From assembly GCA_044227925.1 (NCBI GenBank), contig JBGAVW010000019.1:9523-73522 (forward strand): a stretch of DNA of 64,000 bases, given 5' to 3'. Under the pieces are notes generated by a model. It worked only from the letters and a program-made list of their open reading frames with translations. It made no database searches and was not told where the DNA came from. Within the stretch, counting starts at the first letter, position 1, and each line of letters starts with the position of its first letter. The position numbers were made by a program, and so were the translations under genes. This DNA comes from JADJLQ01 sp044227925 (GTDB lineage: Bacteria > Bacteroidota > Bacteroidia > Chitinophagales > Saprospiraceae). Shown piece after piece: positions 1 to 8,018 of this stretch.

Positions 1-289
1 ATTTCCTGCTTAAAACCATTAATTCCAAAGCACAGTATTGCATCTCCCGCTCATCGTATTCCCATAATTGTAACAGGATGGGCTCCAGATGGCCTTGTTT
101 AATGTATGAAATCAAATCGGGTTTGTATTCGGAAAATATTTTTTTTCGATTTGGGGCCTGAATACCAAAATACACGAATTGCCCTTTCATATATTGTTGC
201 ATACCTTCTGCCAATGTAGCGTTTCCTGATCTTTTTAAATGCAGGTAAAGTGCTTGAAGGCAATCATCAAAGCCGGAATACGTTTTCAA
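1..289 (-). CDS. DNA alkylation repair enzyme, AlkD-like (3' part cut off by window edge)
   Basis: N-terminal ~96 residues of an AlkD/AlkC-type HEAT-repeat DNA glycosylase, a family that removes N3- and N7-alkylated purines. The reading frame opens at a TTG codon (289-287), seven bases after an in-frame TAA; there is no earlier ATG. The translated piece has the family's typical early segment, with MKGQFVYFGIQAPNRKK near residues 33-49 (family pattern 'M...F.FLGI..P.RR'), followed by a W-E-.-.-.-R-E-.-Q stretch. The catalytic region lies outside the window. Full-length members have about 220-240 residues, so less than half is visible. The TTG start is my inference. It is transcribed away from the rest of the window. 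Confidence 0.75.
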   Translation of the reverse strand, partial: MKTYSGFDDCLQALYLHLKRSGNATLAEGMQQYMKGQFVYFGIQAPNRKKIFSEYKPDLISYIKQGHLEPILLQLWEYDEREMQYCALELMVLSRK

Positions 290-465
290 TATTTATTTGT
301 TTTTCTAAAATATAAATATACTAAGGAATTTTCCCAATGCTTTCAAGGGCATTAGCCTTACATCTATTGTATTGGATCACTGTGGCGCAGGCATTCATCT
401 CCTTATTTCTTTACCTTTACTTCATAATAAGGCCCGGAAAAAATAATAAAACCACAATTTGATTA

Positions 466-1005
466 ATGGAATATTTTAATATTGAATCAGACCGGTTGCG
501 TTTGATCCCGCTTACCTATGACCACCTGTTATTAAATAACGATCCGGAAAAACTTGCTTTTACCCTGGGATTGGTGTCCGCTACTATTGAAATGGAACAA
601 GCCTTCATTACTGCCTATACAGAGGCATTGGAAAACTTTTGGAAACCCAATACCTTAAAATATCCTAAATACTATAAATGGTATACTAATTGGCTGATCG
701 TGTTAAAATCATCCAATAGTGCCATTGGCGGAATAGGACTATCAGGCATACTAAATCAACAAGGGGAAACCGAAACGGGATATGCCCTGGATCTTAATCA
801 TAGAAACAAAGGGTATGCAACAGAAGCCCTAACCAGGCTGACTCAATGGGTATTTGAGCATGAAGCTGCACAAGCTTTGATTGCTCATACCCACAGAGAA
901 AAGAATGCATCTCAAAGTACCTTGATTAAAGCAGGATTTTCATTGATCGGACCTGAAATCACTGATGACGGTGAAGTCTTTCTTTGGAGAAAAGTAAAGG
1001 AGTAG
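466..1005 (+). CDS. GNAT family N-acetyltransferase (RimJ/RimL-like)
   Basis: 179-residue cytoplasmic acetyltransferase of the Acetyltransf_3 (RimJ/RimL) type. The acetyl-CoA binding signature is visible around residues 105-118 (GYALDLNHRNKGYATEA, equivalent to R/Q-x-x-G-x-G/A), followed by a helix and the conserved N-x-x-S-x-x-x-x-x-K-x-G-F segment (residues ~146-159) typical of this subfamily. The substrate cannot be told from sequence: relatives modify ribosomal protein N-termini, amino acids or antibiotics. It stands alone, with about 120 bp to the next gene. The ATG start follows an AAAATAATAAAACC-rich leader, usual for Bacteroidota. Confidence 0.8.
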   Translation: MEYFNIESDRLRLIPLTYDHLLLNNDPEKLAFTLGLVSATIEMEQAFITAYTEALENFWKPNTLKYPKYYKWYTNWLIVLKSSNSAIGGIGLSGILNQQGETETGYALDLNHRNKGYATEALTRLTQWVFEHEAAQALIAHTHREKNASQSTLIKAGFSLIGPEITDDGEVFLWRKVKE

Positions 1006-1124
1006 AATGGCGTTCATTCCTTTGAGAAAGGCAGGGGGATTAAAAAAAATAATTAATACCCTGTCCAAATTTTCACTTCTCGCCCGTTATATATCCAACT
1101 GTTTAACTTTAAAAAACAAATGTT

Positions 1125-1508
1125 ATGGATGGAAATGTAAATTCAATCAATTGGTTTGAAATACCGGCCGCGGATATCAATCGGGCTAAAAAATTTTACG
1201 AAACGGTATTTAATATCAACATGGAATCTCAAAACATGATGGGTATGGAAATGGCTTTTTTCCCCTGGGATCCTGGAAACGGCAAAGTTGCAGGAGCCTT
1301 GGTGCAAAGCGACATGCATATACCGAGTGGTCATGGGGTGAAAATTTACCTCAATGGCAACCCAGACCTTGCTGTACCACTGGCTAATGTGGAAAAAGCC
1401 GGAGGTACTGTGACCATGCCTAAGACATTGATAGATGAGCAAACGGGTTACATGGCTTTTATAGTAGATAGTGAAGGGAATACTGTCGGATTTCATTCGC
1501 AGCATTGA
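1125..1508 (+). CDS. VOC family protein (glyoxalase/bleomycin-resistance fold)
   Basis: 127-residue single vicinal-oxygen-chelate protein. It has the usual opening I-N-W-F-E-I-P-.-.-D-.-.-R-A-.-.-F-Y (residues 7-25) of the VOC group often described as 'glyoxalase-like, putative signal/lactoylglutathione lyase', and the closing D-S-E-G-N-.-V-G-F-H (residues 115-124). Such short VOC proteins dimerise to make two metal sites. The substrate is unknown. It is separate from its neighbours (about 120 bp before, 100 bp after). Confidence 0.8.
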   Translation: MDGNVNSINWFEIPAADINRAKKFYETVFNINMESQNMMGMEMAFFPWDPGNGKVAGALVQSDMHIPSGHGVKIYLNGNPDLAVPLANVEKAGGTVTMPKTLIDEQTGYMAFIVDSEGNTVGFHSQH

Positions 1509-1611
1509 TAGAAGATAATCAAACCGAAGTAGCTGGATTACCTTCCCTTTACGTATTTTATTTCACGAAGAAATACTATATTCAATACTCGATATCAATA
1601 ATAAATAGAGT

Positions 1612-2973
1612 ATGAATAAAAAAAGGTTCGGGTCAGCTAGCCGCAGGTCGTTCGTAAAAAAATCTGCATTTGTAACTACCGCTTCATTGGCCGGGATTGG
1701 TCTTCCCGGGTTTAGTGCCGCCAGTTACCGTCGGATCATTGGAGCTAATGAAATGATCCGGGTATCTATTATGGGTGTAAATTCAAGAGGTCTTGCACTG
1801 GCACAAAACTTTGCATACCATCACGACTGTGATGTAATCGGTATCTGCGATGTGGATCAGCGAGCAATAGATAAATGCCTCACTGGTATTAAAAACATAC
1901 AGGAAACCACACCCCAGCGATACACAGACTTTAGAAAATCCCTTGAAAATAAAGATGTAGATGCGCTGGTGATAGCAGCTCCTGATCACTGGCATGCTCC
2001 CGCAGCTCTATTGGGACTCAAAGCGGGCAAACATATATATATAGAGAAACCATGCAGCCATAATCCACACGAAGGAGAATTGTTATTACAGGCTACTGCT
2101 AAGTATAAAAAATCGGTGCAAATGGGCAACCAGCGACGGTCATGGCCCAACGTAATGGCAGCAATACAGGAATTAAAAAATGGTTCGATTGGCAGACCTT
2201 ATTTTGGAAAAGGCTGGTATACCAATAATCGGGCATCAATAGGCATCGGAAAAGAGACCCCTGTACCCGAATGGCTTGACTGGAATCTGTGGCAGGGTCC
2301 TGCACCCAGGCGAAAATTTAAAGATAATATAGTACATTATAACTGGCATTGGCTCTGGCACTGGGGTACCGGTGAATCGTGTAATAATGGTACACATATG
2401 ATTGACCTATTGCGATGGGGATTGAATGTGGACTATCCGGTTAAAGTGAGCAGCAACGGGGGGCGGTTTCACTATAAAGACGATTGGGAAACTCCGGATA
2501 CACAAGTAATCAATATTGATTTTAAAGAAGGAGTATCCATGTCATGGGAAGGCAGAAGCTGCAATGGTAAATACATAGAAGACAGTAGCGTAGGGGTTTC
2601 ATTTTATGGAGAAAAAGGGACGCTGGTCATATCGGGAGGCAATGAGTATAAAATATACGATTTAAAAAATAAAATAATAAAGGAAGTAAAAGACGAAAAA
2701 GGGGTAGATCCACGGGACCTGGCCAATCCTGCCGGACACCTGGATGCCACCCATGTGCGTAACTTTTTTGACAATATAAAATTAAATACCCCACTCCGAT
2801 CAGATATCGATTCAGGTCATAAAAGCACATTACTCATGCAGCTCGGAAATATCTCGCAGCGAGTCGGCCATTCATTGAATATCAATCCACAAAATGGCCA
2901 TATCATTGGCGATGCCTTAGCCAATACTCATTGGAAAAGAGAATATGAAAAAGGATGGGAAATGAAGCTGTAG
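1612..2973 (+). CDS. Gfo/Idh/MocA family oxidoreductase, Tat-exported
   Basis: 453-residue NAD(P)-dependent sugar/cyclitol oxidoreductase. Residues 1-37 form a twin-arginine signal (S-R-R-S-F-V-K-K followed by a hydrophobic, glycine-rich stretch), so the folded enzyme with cofactor is probably exported to the periplasm. A Rossmann motif follows (VSIMGVNSRG, ~52-61). The EKPCSHN segment (~145-151) is the Gfo/Idh/MocA catalytic E-K-P. The C-terminal half has the W-H-W-.-W-H-W-G-T-G-E-.-.-N-.-G-.-H motif typical of the Tat-exported Bacteroidota/Planctomycetota subgroup. First gene of the apparent operon that continues through nagA, the Nramp-like transporter and nagB, suggesting an amino-sugar or modified-sugar substrate (inference). 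Confidence 0.87.
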   Translation: MNKKRFGSASRRSFVKKSAFVTTASLAGIGLPGFSAASYRRIIGANEMIRVSIMGVNSRGLALAQNFAYHHDCDVIGICDVDQRAIDKCLTGIKNIQETTPQRYTDFRKSLENKDVDALVIAAPDHWHAPAALLGLKAGKHIYIEKPCSHNPHEGELLLQATAKYKKSVQMGNQRRSWPNVMAAIQELKNGSIGRPYFGKGWYTNNRASIGIGKETPVPEWLDWNLWQGPAPRRKFKDNIVHYNWHWLWHWGTGESCNNGTHMIDLLRWGLNVDYPVKVSSNGGRFHYKDDWETPDTQVINIDFKEGVSMSWEGRSCNGKYIEDSSVGVSFYGEKGTLVISGGNEYKIYDLKNKIIKEVKDEKGVDPRDLANPAGHLDATHVRNFFDNIKLNTPLRSDIDSGHKSTLLMQLGNISQRVGHSLNINPQNGHIIGDALANTHWKREYEKGWEMKL

Positions 2974-3028
2974 TGAACAAATGAAACCCATGCACAATAC
3001 TATACGCCACCCGACAAAAAACTTAAAA

Positions 3029-4000
3029 ATGATTGCGAGAAGAAAATTTATTCAAAAAATAGGGCTGGGCTCCGTACTGGCATCACAGGCAGCTTCATTA
3101 GTAGCTACAAAAGTTTACACTGAAAAACCAATTACTATAGGCATCATCGGCGCAGAAAATTCACATACGGCCGGCTATGGAAAGTTATTTAACATAGATA
3201 AAAAATTTCCAGGAGTAGATGTAAAATACGTGTGGGGTGAGACAGATGATTTTGCTGCAAAAGCAATGAAAGCGGGTCAGATTCCATTACAGGTAAAAGA
3301 CCCCAGGGAAATGCTCGGCAAAATCAATGCGCTGATAGTAGACCATCGCCATGCGAAGTATCATCTCACCGCAGCCTATCCTTTTATAGAAGCCGGCATA
3401 CCTACTTTTATCGACAAACCATTTTGTTATAGATCAGCCGAAGGAAAAGAATTCCTGGAGATGGCAAGAAAAAAAGGCACTCCGGTATCATCCTATAGTG
3501 CCATTGCACATACCGATGGTACATTTGAACTAAAAGAAAAAATAAAATCTATAAAAGATATTCATCAAGTGGTGTGTACAGGCACCGCTGACCTTGACTC
3601 TGAATACGGTGGTATATTTTTCTATGGTGTACATATCATTGAACCCTTAATGTATGTTTTTGGAGAAGATATCACTGAAGTAAAAGTAACACGAAACCAT
3701 CATCAGGGATCAGCCAATATCCGGTTTGCATCGGGATTATTTGCAACTATTATATTCAAAACAAAAGCCTATGGATGGGAGACATTTATAGAAACCAACA
3801 GCGGATTTATACAATTAAAACCTACCGTAGCTGAAACTGAGCCAGGCAGAAATTACAAAGACATGGTAGAGATGTTTAGGTCCGGTAAGGAACCCCGGCC
3901 TCATCAAAGTATACTCAATGGCATATCCGTATTGGAAGCATTGGAATCCTCCGCTTCTACTGAAAAATGGACTGAGGTAATTTATCAAAAATTGAATTGA
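3029..4000 (+). CDS. Gfo/Idh/MocA family oxidoreductase, second paralogue
   Basis: 323-residue oxidoreductase starting with a twin-arginine-type leader (I-A-R-R-K-F-I-Q-K then a hydrophobic stretch). I chose the ATG at 3029 because it places this leader at the N-terminus; an in-frame ATG at 2981 would add 16 polar residues. The Rossmann region reads ITIGIIGAENSHT, unusual in having A-E-N-S in place of the G-x-x-G loop. D-K-P-F (residues ~125-128) replaces the usual E-K-P, as in some subfamilies. It is short for the family (typically 330-450). Follows the first oxidoreductase closely. It is separated from nagA only by the DUF559 cassette, so the operon was probably contiguous before that insertion. 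Confidence 0.83.
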   Translation: MIARRKFIQKIGLGSVLASQAASLVATKVYTEKPITIGIIGAENSHTAGYGKLFNIDKKFPGVDVKYVWGETDDFAAKAMKAGQIPLQVKDPREMLGKINALIVDHRHAKYHLTAAYPFIEAGIPTFIDKPFCYRSAEGKEFLEMARKKGTPVSSYSAIAHTDGTFELKEKIKSIKDIHQVVCTGTADLDSEYGGIFFYGVHIIEPLMYVFGEDITEVKVTRNHHQGSANIRFASGLFATIIFKTKAYGWETFIETNSGFIQLKPTVAETEPGRNYKDMVEMFRSGKEPRPHQSILNGISVLEALESSASTEKWTEVIYQKLN

Positions 4001-4107
4001 TTAAGATAAAATGAATTGTGTCAAAACTTATTTTGGACTATAATTCAAAATACCTAAATTTGGAAATAAGCTCAAATAGATTAAATATAAATACCAAGCT
4101 AAGGCAT

Positions 4108-4137
4108 GTCCCCCTTTGGAGGGGGCTAGGGGGTGGA
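4108..4137 (+). repeat. Left inverted repeat of the DUF559 cassette
   Basis: The 30-bp end begins GTCCCCCTTTGGAGGGGG, continues CTA, and ends GGGGGTGGA. CCCCCT pairs with AGGGGG around a TTGG loop, so the end can fold as a hairpin. It matches the reverse complement of the right repeat in 27 positions, apart from the loop (TT versus AA) and the 2-3 nt spacer between the two G runs. Confidence 0.8.
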
Positions 4138-4152
4138 ATTTTTAAAAACAAA

Positions 4153-4590
4153 ATGGAAAAAGCAGCACCAGAAAATAATTATCAGTATAATAAGAAATTG
4201 AATTTACTTGCAACTCAGTTGAAAAAACAAATGACCAAGTCAGAAGCATGTATGTGGAAATACTTGTTACAATCAAAACAATTTTTCAATTACTCGTTTA
4301 GGAGGCAAAGACCAATACTAAATTATATTGTAGATTTTTGTTGTTTGGATTTATTATTGATAATCGAAGTGGATGGCATCACCCATGAGCACGATTATGC
4401 GATTAAAAAAGATTTAATACGAGACACAAAATTAAAAGAGATTGGGTTTACAGTTTTTAGATTTGATTCTGGTATGGTACTGAAAAACATGGTTGAAATA
4501 GATATAATCTTGACACAGTGGATGATTGATAATGAATATTATTTTTGTCCACCCCCAACCCCCTCCTTAGGGGGACAAAATCCCAATTAA
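4153..4590 (+). CDS. DUF559 domain endonuclease-like protein
   Basis: 145-residue protein of the DUF559 family, which has the fold of very-short-patch-repair/PD-(D/E)XK nucleases. Visible features: L-.-.-Q-.-T-K-S-E-A-C-.-W-K-Y (~22-38), F-R-R-Q-R-P-I-.-N-Y-I-V-D-F-C-C (~50-65), then I-I-E-V-D-G-.-.-H (~72-80). The D and E-x-D residues form the expected metal site. I took the ATG at 4153, just inside the left repeat. A GTG at 4018 is in frame but would translate the repeat itself. The C-terminal P-P-P-T-P-S-L-G-G tail is encoded by the right repeat. Biological role unknown; it may act on the repeats that flank it (inference). Confidence 0.75.
   Translation: MEKAAPENNYQYNKKLNLLATQLKKQMTKSEACMWKYLLQSKQFFNYSFRRQRPILNYIVDFCCLDLLLIIEVDGITHEHDYAIKKDLIRDTKLKEIGFTVFRFDSGMVLKNMVEIDIILTQWMIDNEYYFCPPPTPSLGGQNPN
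4548..4576 (-). repeat. Right inverted repeat of the DUF559 cassette
   Basis: 29-bp partner of the left repeat. Read on the minus strand it starts GTCCCCCTAAGGAGGGGG, then TT, then GGGGGTGGA. The hairpin arms CCCCCT/AGGGGG are kept while the loop differs (AAGG). The compensated arms with a variable loop suggest the fold, rather than the exact sequence, is what matters. The repeat supplies the last coding codons of the DUF559 gene. Confidence 0.8.
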
Positions 4591-4607
4591 TTTAGAATTT
4601 CTATTTT

Positions 4608-5879
4608 ATGAAAAGATCAAGATTTGTCGGAATATTAAGTATAAAAAAAATTAGTGAGTTTCTTAAAAAAACTTTCATAGCATTATTAATATTATTATTT
4701 ACTGATTTGCAATCTCAAGTTTCCATAGAAGGCCTGCATTATAAAAATGGAAAACCAATACGCGTAACCATCAAAGATGGTTTAATAGAAACCATTTCAA
4801 GTATAAAAAGCCTCAATCCGAAATACAAAAATGATATTATTGCTCCCGGATTATTCGATAATCAGGTAAATGGTTTTGCGGGTGTGTCCTTTGCTCTTGG
4901 CAATCACGAACTCACCTCAGAAGGAATAGAAAAAGCAACTACCGAACTCTGGAAAAAAGGTATTACCAGTTACCTGCCTACCCTTACCACCCATAGTAAA
5001 GAAGTTTTAATCAATAATTTTAAAATCTTAGCCCTTGCTATTAACGATGAAAAATTAGCTGGTGCTATAGTTGGATTTCATTTGGAAGGACCGTATATAA
5101 ACGCCGGGGATGGATACAGGGGTGCTCACCCGAAACAATATGTACGATTACCAGATTGGACTGAATTCATGGAGCTGTACGAGGCATCCGGGAAAAATAT
5201 AAAAGAAATCACTCTTGCACCGGAATTGCCCGGTGCAATTGAATTTATTAAAAAAGCAACTGCCCTGGGAGTTACCGTAGCCATAGGTCATCATAATGCA
5301 AACAAAACCCAAGTTGATGAAGCAGTAAAATCTGGGGCAAAAATATCCACTCACCTGGGAAATGGTTGTGCTAATATGATACACAGGCATAATAACCCCC
5401 TTTGGCCACAATTGGCAAACGATGACCTGATGATCAGTATTATATGTGATGGATTTCATTTATTGCCTGAAGAGATCAGTACATTTTATAAAACAAAAGG
5501 AGTAAATAAAACAATTATTACTTCAGATGTTACGAGTTACGCGGCATTGCCTCCGGGTGTATACAAAACACAAACAGGGGAGGAAATAGAGTTAACTGAA
5601 GACGGCAAATTGCACTATCCTGCTCAACAAGTTTTGTATGGGTCTGCAGCCCCACTCACTAACGGAATCGGAAATATCATTAAATATACCCATTGTTCAT
5701 TGGCCGATGCTATTCAGATGGCAAGTACTAATGTGGCCAGACTATATAAATTAAATGACCGGGGTGAATTGAAAAAGGGTATGAGAGCAGATATTATATT
5801 ATTTTCAATGGACAATTCAAAAGTCAATATCCATAAAACATATGTCAAAGGCAGATTGGTTTACGATGAATCCCATTAA
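4608..5879 (+). CDS. nagA: N-acetylglucosamine-6-phosphate deacetylase (NagA-like), with apparent signal peptide
   Basis: 423-residue amidohydrolase-superfamily enzyme expected to convert GlcNAc-6-phosphate to glucosamine-6-phosphate plus acetate. Recognisable NagA elements: P-G-L-F-D-N-Q-V-N-G (~84-93, as in D-x-Q-x-N-G of E. coli NagA), H-L-E-G-P-Y-I (~159-165, metal-binding E), I-G-H-H-N-A (~226), T-H-L-G-N-G-.-.-N-M, and S-D-V-T (~304, catalytic Asp). Unusually, the first ~44 residues contain lysines, the hydrophobic run FIALLILLF and an L-Q-S-Q end, as in a Bacteroidota signal peptide. There is no later methionine before the catalytic domain. Three bases separate it from the transporter gene; nagB follows. 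Confidence 0.85.
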   Translation: MKRSRFVGILSIKKISEFLKKTFIALLILLFTDLQSQVSIEGLHYKNGKPIRVTIKDGLIETISSIKSLNPKYKNDIIAPGLFDNQVNGFAGVSFALGNHELTSEGIEKATTELWKKGITSYLPTLTTHSKEVLINNFKILALAINDEKLAGAIVGFHLEGPYINAGDGYRGAHPKQYVRLPDWTEFMELYEASGKNIKEITLAPELPGAIEFIKKATALGVTVAIGHHNANKTQVDEAVKSGAKISTHLGNGCANMIHRHNNPLWPQLANDDLMISIICDGFHLLPEEISTFYKTKGVNKTIITSDVTSYAALPPGVYKTQTGEEIELTEDGKLHYPAQQVLYGSAAPLTNGIGNIIKYTHCSLADAIQMASTNVARLYKLNDRGELKKGMRADIILFSMDNSKVNIHKTYVKGRLVYDESH

Positions 5880-5882
5880 ACA

Positions 5883-7121
5883 ATGAATGCGATAATAAAG
5901 AAAATTGGTATTGCCCTTGCTGCGGTAGGTCCGGGATTGTTTCTTATCGGGTATAATATAGGTACCGGATCTGTAACTACCATGGCTCAGTCAGGAGCGG
6001 ATCATGGTATGTCATTATTCTGGGCCTTGATTTTATCATGCCTATTCACTTATATACTCATGGTAGCATATGGCCGTCTTACCATAGTGACTGGTAAAAC
6101 CGCCTTGTATTCATTAAAAACGGAATTTAAATATGGCTGGATTATAGCATTGTATATACTTGTGGCCTTGGTGATAGGTGAATTACTTGCTTTGATTGGG
6201 GTGATGGGTATTGTCGCCGACTTGATGCAAGAGGGCCTCAAAATGGTGTTTGATTCTTCCGTATCCAGATTCTGGATTATCCTTATTTTATCCCTTGCTT
6301 TATATGCTTTGATCTGGTATGGCAAATACAAACAATTTGAAAAAGTGCTCACTGTATTCGTGATCTTGATGGCGCTGTCTTTCATGGCTGTATTTATCAT
6401 GGTAAAGCCTGATCTGAAAGAAATAATTACAGGTATGGTACCACAGATCAGCAACGCACCAGGTACTTTTGGGTTGATTGCTGCAATGGCCGGCACTACC
6501 TGCTCAGCGGCTGTCTTTATCGTACGGAGTACGGTAGTAGCTGAAAAAGGATGGAACAAATCTCATATTGCCGTGGAAAAAAAGGATTCCTTTGTATCGG
6601 CTGCCATGATGTTGGTATTAAGCGGCCTGATCATGGCTGTTTCTGCAGGAACCTTACATAAGATGGGATTACGAATAGAAAATACCATAGATATGGTGCA
6701 TTTGTTTGAGCCATTGGGTGGAAAACTTGCCGTTATAGTACTCATAGTAGGTGTAGCCAGCGCCGGTTTATCTACCGTATTTCCAATAGTATTGATAGCC
6801 CCATGGCTATTATCGGATTATATGGGTACACCACGAAATTTAAAATCCCCTTTATTCAGGGTATTGATATTAATAGGCTTTGTATTTGCGTTTGGATCGG
6901 TAATATTGTCACAAAGGCCACCTATGCTTATGATATTTTCTCAAGCATTCCAGGCTTGTATCTTGCCAGCGGTAGCCATTCCCATATTGATCATCATGAA
7001 TGATAAGAAAATAATGAATGAATATACCGCATCCAAAAAAATGAACCTGGGCATATTGGCTGTAATTATTTTTTCATTTGTGACCACCTGGTTTGCTATA
7101 CTTGAACTGATGAGAATGTAA
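5883..7121 (+). CDS. Nramp-fold transporter lacking the canonical metal-binding motifs
   Basis: 412-residue integral membrane protein with about 11 hydrophobic segments and the Nramp/SLC11 opening (G-P-G-L-F-.-I-G-Y). In true manganese/iron Nramps, helix 1 carries D-P-G-N and helix 6 M-P-H. Here the corresponding positions read N-I-G-T-G (residues ~24-28) and T-C-S-A-A (~201-205), so the metal ligands Asp, Asn, Met and His are missing. The MntH protein at 33051 in this window shows the canonical forms for comparison. Tightly coupled to nagA (3 bp) and nagB (13 bp). This suggests uptake of an organic substrate such as glucosamine or a GlcNAc-derived compound (inference). Confidence 0.82.
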   Translation: MNAIIKKIGIALAAVGPGLFLIGYNIGTGSVTTMAQSGADHGMSLFWALILSCLFTYILMVAYGRLTIVTGKTALYSLKTEFKYGWIIALYILVALVIGELLALIGVMGIVADLMQEGLKMVFDSSVSRFWIILILSLALYALIWYGKYKQFEKVLTVFVILMALSFMAVFIMVKPDLKEIITGMVPQISNAPGTFGLIAAMAGTTCSAAVFIVRSTVVAEKGWNKSHIAVEKKDSFVSAAMMLVLSGLIMAVSAGTLHKMGLRIENTIDMVHLFEPLGGKLAVIVLIVGVASAGLSTVFPIVLIAPWLLSDYMGTPRNLKSPLFRVLILIGFVFAFGSVILSQRPPMLMIFSQAFQACILPAVAIPILIIMNDKKIMNEYTASKKMNLGILAVIIFSFVTTWFAILELMRM

Positions 7122-7134
7122 GCTGTGTACGAAA

Positions 7135-7872
7135 ATGAAAGTTAATATAATAGAGGATAAAATTGAAATGGGACATGCTGCTGCTGAATATGTAGCATCT
7201 GTATTAAATAAAACCATTGTTCACCAAGGGTATGCGAGAATCATCCTTGCCACAGGCACATCGCAATTTGATTTTCTGGTGCATTTAAAAACCCTGGATA
7301 TCCCATGGCATAAAATCACCGTATTCCATCTGGATGAATATATTGGAGTAGACGATCAGCACCCTGCCAGCTTTCGGAAATACTTAAAAGAACGAATCAT
7401 AGATGATGTAAAACCCAGTATAATGCATTACTTAAATGCAGGTGCAGAGGACATTTCTTTGGAAATAAAAAGATACGAATCCTTACTTAAAGAAAAGCCA
7501 ATCGATATAGCCTGTATAGGAATTGGGGAAAATGGACATATTGCATTTAATGATCCGCCGGTAGCCGAGTTTGATGACCCTCATTGGGTAAAAGTGGTTG
7601 CCCTGGATGATGCCTGTCGCAATCAACAATTGGGTGAAGGTTGGTTTCCTTCTTTAGCAGAGGTACCTACCCATGCCCTTACACTTACTATCCCGGCCAT
7701 CATGCACAGTAAAATAATCAGCTGTGTAGTGCCTGATCAAAGAAAAGCAGAAGCTGTAAAAAATGCTTTGCATGGTGAGATAAGTACGGATTGCCCTGCC
7801 AGTATATTAAGGACTCATCCTGATTGTACTTTATGGTTGGATAGGTTTTCTGCACCAGGTGATCTGAAATAA
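7135..7872 (+). CDS. nagB: Glucosamine-6-phosphate deaminase
   Basis: 245-residue cytoplasmic enzyme that turns glucosamine-6-phosphate into fructose-6-phosphate and ammonia, the last step into glycolysis. Typical NagB segments are present: A-T-G-T-S-Q-.-.-.-L near residue 40 (phosphate loop), F-H-L-D-E-Y-I-G (~66-73, catalytic Asp), and I-G-E-N-G-H-I-A-F-N-D-P (~129-140, with the catalytic His). The T-L-T-I-P-A-I segment is also conserved. Length is close to the short NagB type (about 240). Last gene of the operon; a 146-bp gap follows. Confidence 0.93.
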   Translation: MKVNIIEDKIEMGHAAAEYVASVLNKTIVHQGYARIILATGTSQFDFLVHLKTLDIPWHKITVFHLDEYIGVDDQHPASFRKYLKERIIDDVKPSIMHYLNAGAEDISLEIKRYESLLKEKPIDIACIGIGENGHIAFNDPPVAEFDDPHWVKVVALDDACRNQQLGEGWFPSLAEVPTHALTLTIPAIMHSKIISCVVPDQRKAEAVKNALHGEISTDCPASILRTHPDCTLWLDRFSAPGDLK

Positions 7873-8018
7873 AATTATGTAAGAGCTTATACGTATTTAA
7901 CGTTCATTTTAATTGCCCTTTTCCATATATAAAAACAAGATAGAAAAACATTGCGGGAAAGGATAGTTAATTAAGATTTTTTAAATACAGATTCGCTATC
8001 AACCATTACATTAGAAGT

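Larger units (their letters stand above)
4108..4576 (+). mobile_element. DUF559 nuclease cassette bounded by G-rich inverted repeats
   Basis: A 469-bp unit lies between the second oxidoreductase and nagA. Its two ends are near-identical inverted repeats of 30 and 29 bp (4108-4137 and 4548-4576), each containing a small hairpin. Almost the entire interior is one gene for a DUF559-family nuclease, whose last codons run into the right repeat. No transposase is present, and I see no convincing target-site duplication. Whether it moves on its own is not shown by this sequence; calling it a mobile element is inference from the symmetry and from its position inside an otherwise compact operon. Confidence 0.55.

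Noticed and set aside
4018..4152. GTG start that would extend the DUF559 protein by 45 residues
   Set aside because: The extension would translate the left inverted repeat and has no resemblance to the family; the ATG at 4153 is better.
6050..6559. 169-codon open frame on the minus strand
   Set aside because: Antisense to the Nramp-like transporter gene; composition only reflects that gene.
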